A DNA stretch of 6,189 nt from the NCBI GenBank assembly GCA_947174175.1, contig CAMWHW010000061.1, positions 1-6,189 of the forward strand. The letters are read 5' to 3'. Made by a program: the position numbers and the translations under genes. Under the pieces are notes generated by a model that did no database searches, had not been told where the DNA came from, and was given only the letters and a program-made list of their open reading frames with translations. Below, piece after piece: positions 4,801 through 6,189 of the stretch (positions are counted from its first letter, which is position 1; each line of letters begins with the position of its first letter). This DNA comes from an uncultured Clostridia bacterium (GTDB taxonomy: Bacteria > Bacillota > Clostridia > Christensenellales > Borkfalkiaceae).

Positions 4801-6189
4801 TTTCCGTCCGCGTCAAACGCAACGTTCTGGTTGGGCCATTCCGTTCCCACGTCGTACACGATATATGGGAAGTCGGGGAAACTATCCGAGTCTACGGCGT
4901 ACATGCCGTTATCGTCCACTTCGTATCCGTTGACACCTATAAGGTTGCCGTTTGCGGCATAAAGATTGCCGTTTTCGTCTATGGCGTTGCCCTTATAGTC
5001 GGTCATGGTAAAGCCAAGGCCGTAGGTATTGCCCATCCAGCTTATCTGTCCGTGGGGCGACCATTGGTTATTGGAAGACGAACCCGCATATACCTGCACG
5101 CCTACGTTCGAGTACGACTGCGAAATTCTTATCGAACCGAAGCCCTCCACCTGACCGTTGGTTGCCGGCAACAAATCTCTTATACCCTGAGGGAGAGCGG
5201 CAAATTCCGTTTCGGTCAGCGCCCTCATATTCGAAGTATTGTATACGTCGCTGCCTATATAAGTCGTGTTGGTCTTATAGAACCAGCGGGGAATAACTTT
5301 ATTCGTGCTGGGGTTAGTGCCGTCGGCGTACTCATAGCTGCCGTTTGTCACCTGCGTTATAGGGTCGCCGAATTTGACGGTTTTTGCATAGACCTTATTC
5401 TGGTTGCCAAGCAGATAACCGATATTATTGTTGGCAAGAATTTCTCTTGCGTCCGCCCCGCCGTAAGTAGAACTTGAAGCGTCGACGGTAAACGGCAATT
5501 TTTCAAGGGTGCCAAGCGTGATACTTTCCTTACTGCTGTCGCCGAGGTTGGGCAGTCTCCATGCAGGTGTAGCCGATTTTTTGTTAGCTTCTATTTTTAC
5601 GAGACGGTCGTACATTCCGTCAACGTCGAAGCTCGAACCGAACTGGTTACCGCTGCCGCCCGAACCTGCGATATGTCCGCCGCCGGTTACGGAAGATTCA
5701 ACGCCCTGACCCAGCTCGCCGAGAATACTGTTGAAAGTCGAATACTGCGTATTCTGGTCGACTATCCGCAGATAGGTTTGCTTATCGTCAGTAGCGCGCA
5801 CGCCTATCGACTGGCACAAGCCTTCAACGTGACCGACCGCAAGGCCGACGACCTTATTGCCGTCCGCGCTGTACTTAGTGCTTGCCTTACCGCCGACGAG
5901 CAAAATAGGGTTATCCAGAATAAAGTTGCGGATCTGGCAATCGGTGCCTTCCGTATTGCCGAACAGACCCACGGCGTTGGAGAACACGTAGGACTCCGAC
6001 GCCTCTATGGGATACATTTCCTTGGTAAGCAGGGACTTATCCGTAGTGACTCTTAAATTCTTTATGGTTTTGCCCTTGCCGTTGAAATTGCTTATAAACG
6101 GATGCTCGTCGTTGCCGATAGGGGGCAGCCACAGCCCGCTCATATCTATTTCGTCAACGCTTTCCTTGATTTCGAAGAAATACTTTTCG
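1806..6189 (-). CDS. Giant multi-domain secreted or surface protein (GLUG-like, D-x-[DN]-G repeats, Big2), N-terminus beyond window
   Basis: The frame is open from the right edge to a TAA at 1808-1806, giving 1460 complete codons. The in-frame ATG at 6143 is not the real start: 15 codons before it are open and read EKYFFEIKESVDEID straight into the following motif. The signal peptide, if any, is outside. Counting from the first complete codon, I see a GLUG-like beta-solenoid (about 1-145), an unassigned beta-rich stretch (146-395), a Tyr/Gly/Asp-rich repeat array (395-865), a helical-looking linker (865-960), an unassigned beta-rich module (960-1216), a Gly/Pro hinge (1217-1239), a Big2-like domain (1240-1319) and a C-terminal beta module (1326-1460). 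This architecture fits an extracellular adhesin or glycan-binding protein. No catalytic motif, LPXTG signal, C-terminal hydrophobic anchor or SLH domain is visible. The gene is followed by its own terminator. Function and partners are unknown; no gene name can be given. Confidence 0.93.
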   Translation of the reverse strand, partial: EKYFFEIKESVDEIDMSGLWLPPIGNDEHPFISNFNGKGKTIKNLRVTTDKSLLTKEMYPIEASESYVFSNAVGLFGNTEGTDCQIRNFILDNPILLVGGKASTKYSADGNKVVGLAVGHVEGLCQSIGVRATDDKQTYLRIVDQNTQYSTFNSILGELGQGVESSVTGGGHIAGSGGSGNQFGSSFDVDGMYDRLVKIEANKKSATPAWRLPNLGDSSKESITLGTLEKLPFTVDASSSTYGGADAREILANNNIGYLLGNQNKVYAKTVKFGDPITQVTNGSYEYADGTNPSTNKVIPRWFYKTNTTYIGSDVYNTSNMRALTETEFAALPQGIRDLLPATNGQVEGFGSIRISQSYSNVGVQVYAGSSSNNQWSPHGQISWMGNTYGLGFTMTDYKGNAIDENGNLYAANGNLIGVNGYEVDDNGMYAVDSDSFPDFPYIVYDVGTEWPNQNVAFDADGNAYYRYDPGKSGLYVYGVLKNNYLMTGDGCRYYVAPVAGWDKPIPLIDADGYAMYAAGVYFDASGNFVDGAYVKDANGLYIASDPAFNMPISKIVGGYAQDADGRYYGVITINGNSVYCYLGANGKTSGYSGWYMSDGNNFLVPATNIDANGNVKYNDTDYYGTYNGQKGYIDANGYFYDANHAYVVTDSGLMHTVYLVDADGYAMADASKHYGKLVGSYSTEYAYVIKRGDKFYWNTLDGNFHVDDGNFYGTVRFIDDNGYAMASEDVYYGKYKASDWQTVYGELDVRNGKSYLKVDGKYIAEDGNSYEFMDDNGHFRYDADSEFYYGKLHSWDSNFTPLNKDGVVYDETKGYYLKDYWWLGNQGYTICTDDTSPNYGYFTNSSGDVYLNYFAPGADKRLKAWGYTSDEISAILSIGKIGNSQSNYTSAKDLMDIGTLLNAAIGAEKFTVQEGEPISVEKGEIDKAISGEDINGLEGQFITPKDIEKIKVVTGTVSADDKLDKVTVKSASPVQFYNFKSGVVLPNNGIWFKPSIVGKIRLVMYSENAGDGFTLIQGHRTSATKEDPFAIDYSQSGGDIVVREIAKCGLPSRVLFYFEYDISQEEIDDGRYEYWILQNDGGGTGKDPGGAYFVYLDLGASAAEDASAVVPDKVSAVDFIYTGVEITQKDVSGTDIKFGDFIVNTSGTVERYDSSKTSIYFENLTAALKIVYVRLHNETGKHAGKTICLEGSSPALNTDSEVHATFATYVCPTISGGSGTVSGGGGGGPVTPTPGPDDVAVSGVTISGAPATMTVGGTATLSAAVSPDNATDKTVSWTTSDSSIATVANGVVTAKAAGTVTITATAGGKSDSVTITVSAGGSQSGQTVTVLESFAGVSGESYDVTITDAALKDLLADNKINIAKPGSTIGLDKNNLKVESATKITFTTAANLPDGVKLVLKLDVSGSNSSTVRIQSGNVTEKVSATDGVITYELNGGTEYIIGRDSGNTRLISIEFIVP
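1809..2213 (-). other. Unassigned C-terminal beta module (135 residues)
   Basis: Begins GQTVTVLESFAGVSGESYDV and ends GNTRLISIEFIVP immediately before the stop. Strand-like segments include VKLVLKLDVSGSNSSTVRI, GVITYEL and TEYIIG. The ending, Y-x-I followed by a Ser/Gly/Asn-rich turn and I-x-x-I-x-F, resembles the last strands of small jelly-roll modules found at the end of some secreted polysaccharide-active proteins. That resemblance is by eye only. There is no LPXTG motif, hydrophobic helix or basic tail, so anchoring is not explained by this end. Confidence 0.5.
2232..2471 (-). other. Big2-like bacterial Ig domain
   Basis: Eighty residues with the Big2 pattern: VSGVTISGAPATMTVGGTAT, then LSAAVSPDNATDKTVSWTTS, DSSIATVANGVVTAKAAGTV and TITATAGGKSDSVTITVS. 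The hallmark W-x-[ST]-S-[DN]-x-x-[IV]-A-x-[VI] and G-x-V-T-A-x-x-x-G-x-[VA]-x-I-x-A are both present. Big2 domains act as stalk modules in surface adhesins and secreted glycan-active proteins, which supports an extracellular location. Confidence 0.93.
2472..2540 (-). other. Gly/Pro/Thr hinge of the giant protein
   Basis: A 23-residue low-complexity stretch with a run of six glycines followed by PVTPTPGPDD. Such Gly/Pro/Thr segments usually separate independently folded extracellular domains and are often proteolysis- or glycosylation-prone. At DNA level it is a dense run of CCG/CCC triplets on the plus strand. Confidence 0.8.
2541..3300 (-). other. Unassigned beta-rich module before the Gly/Pro hinge
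   Basis: About 250 residues between the helical-looking linker and the hinge. Alternating hydrophobic strands are visible, for example GIWFKPSIVGKIRLVMYS, SRVLFYFEYD, YEYWILQND, GAYFVYLDLG, SIYFENLTAALKIVYVRL and GKTICLEG. It is rich in aromatic residues, as expected of a beta-sandwich or carbohydrate-binding fold. I recognise no named family and see no catalytic motif. It could be two smaller domains, with a break near the Ala/Ser-rich segment at about 2850-2880. Confidence 0.45.
3602..5010 (-). repeat. Degenerate D-x-[DN]-G / Y-Y-G-K repeat array in the giant protein (about 470 residues)
   Basis: Twelve D-x-x-G turns, mostly D-[AED]-[DN]-G, occur with codons at 4979-4968, 4916-4905, 4814-4803, 4661-4650, 4619-4608, 4580-4569, 4502-4491, 4358-4347, 4286-4275, 4205-4194, 4031-4020 and 3866-3855. 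The best copies are DADGYAM, DADGYAM and DDNGYAM, the last two followed by a variable stretch and [HY]YGK. Spacing runs from 13 to 58 codons, so this is an old, diverged array and not a perfect tandem repeat. The stretch is rich in Tyr, Gly, Asp and Asn and has few basic residues. The turn-plus-aromatic pattern recalls choline- or cell-wall-binding repeats (D-x-x-G-x-M), but their Gly-Trp signature is absent. Calcium-binding loops are an alternative. No family is assigned with confidence. Confidence 0.6.
5754..6188 (-). other. GLUG-like beta-solenoid segment of the giant protein
   Basis: This part starts with IDMSGLWLPPIGN, continues with the NGKGKTIKNL pattern (about residues 36-45), and contains AVGLFG (about 72-77) and VVGLAVG (about 113-119). 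Spacing and sequence match the GLUG-type repeats common in large bacterial surface proteins, in which an F-x-G-x-G-x-T-I-x-N-L strand is followed by V-G-L-[FAI]-G. Such repeats usually build right-handed beta-helices. The solenoid probably continues upstream of the window. Confidence 0.65.

Noticed and set aside
3855..4979. Perfect tandem repeat or phase-variable DNA repeat in the giant gene
   Set aside because: Spacing between turns is irregular and the DNA copies are diverged; only short codon blocks recur. No homopolymer or unit array that would slip was seen.
3855..4979. Dockerin or classical EF-hand calcium sites at the D-x-[DN]-G turns
   Set aside because: The 12-residue loop spacing and following helix of these families are absent; the turns sit in Tyr/Gly-rich, beta-like sequence.
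6141..6143. ATG at 6143 as the true start of the giant gene
   Set aside because: The frame stays open to the right edge and the preceding 15 codons read naturally into the GLUG-like motif; no ribosome site precedes this ATG and no signal peptide follows it.

Overview
The window looks like chromosomal DNA from a Gram-positive-type bacterium, most likely a Clostridia-like member of the Bacillota, possibly uncultured and host-associated. This is an inference from three things: purine-rich Shine-Dalgarno sites, a classical intrinsic terminator, and a very large multi-domain exoprotein with a Big2-type Ig-like domain, GLUG-like repeats and a Gly/Pro linker. No species-level marker is present. Every supported gene is on the minus strand, so the biological reading order runs from right to left.

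Right and centre (6189 down to 1806): one giant reading frame enters from beyond the right edge and ends at a TAA at 1806. At least 1460 residues are visible and the true N-terminus is outside the window. In order it contains a GLUG-like beta-solenoid segment, an unassigned beta-rich segment, a long Tyr/Gly/Asp-rich array built on D-x-[DN]-G turns, a short helical-looking linker, an unassigned beta-rich module, a Gly/Pro hinge, a Big2-like Ig fold and an unassigned C-terminal beta module. It looks like a secreted or surface adhesin or binding protein. No sortase signal or C-terminal membrane anchor is visible.

Intergenic region (1805 to 1638, 168 bp): a strong intrinsic terminator closes the giant gene. 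It is followed by a compact, repeat-rich leader for the next operon, with four ATATGC-type elements, a perfect 10-bp palindrome, a 9-bp inverted repeat, weak promoter candidates and a small hairpin followed by six T.

Left (1637 down to 1): glmM (phosphoglucosamine mutase, complete) is followed after 2 bp by glmS (glucosamine-6-phosphate synthase, first 90 codons only, running off the left edge). The two enzymes act in sequence: GlmS makes glucosamine-6-phosphate from fructose-6-phosphate and glutamine, and GlmM isomerises it to glucosamine-1-phosphate on the way to UDP-GlcNAc, the precursor of peptidoglycan and other envelope glycans. The tight spacing leaves no room for a glmS ribozyme in front of glmS.

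The plus-strand open frames are antisense shadows of these genes. I see no RNA gene, mobile element or CRISPR array. The least explained parts are the exoprotein modules and the glmM leader.
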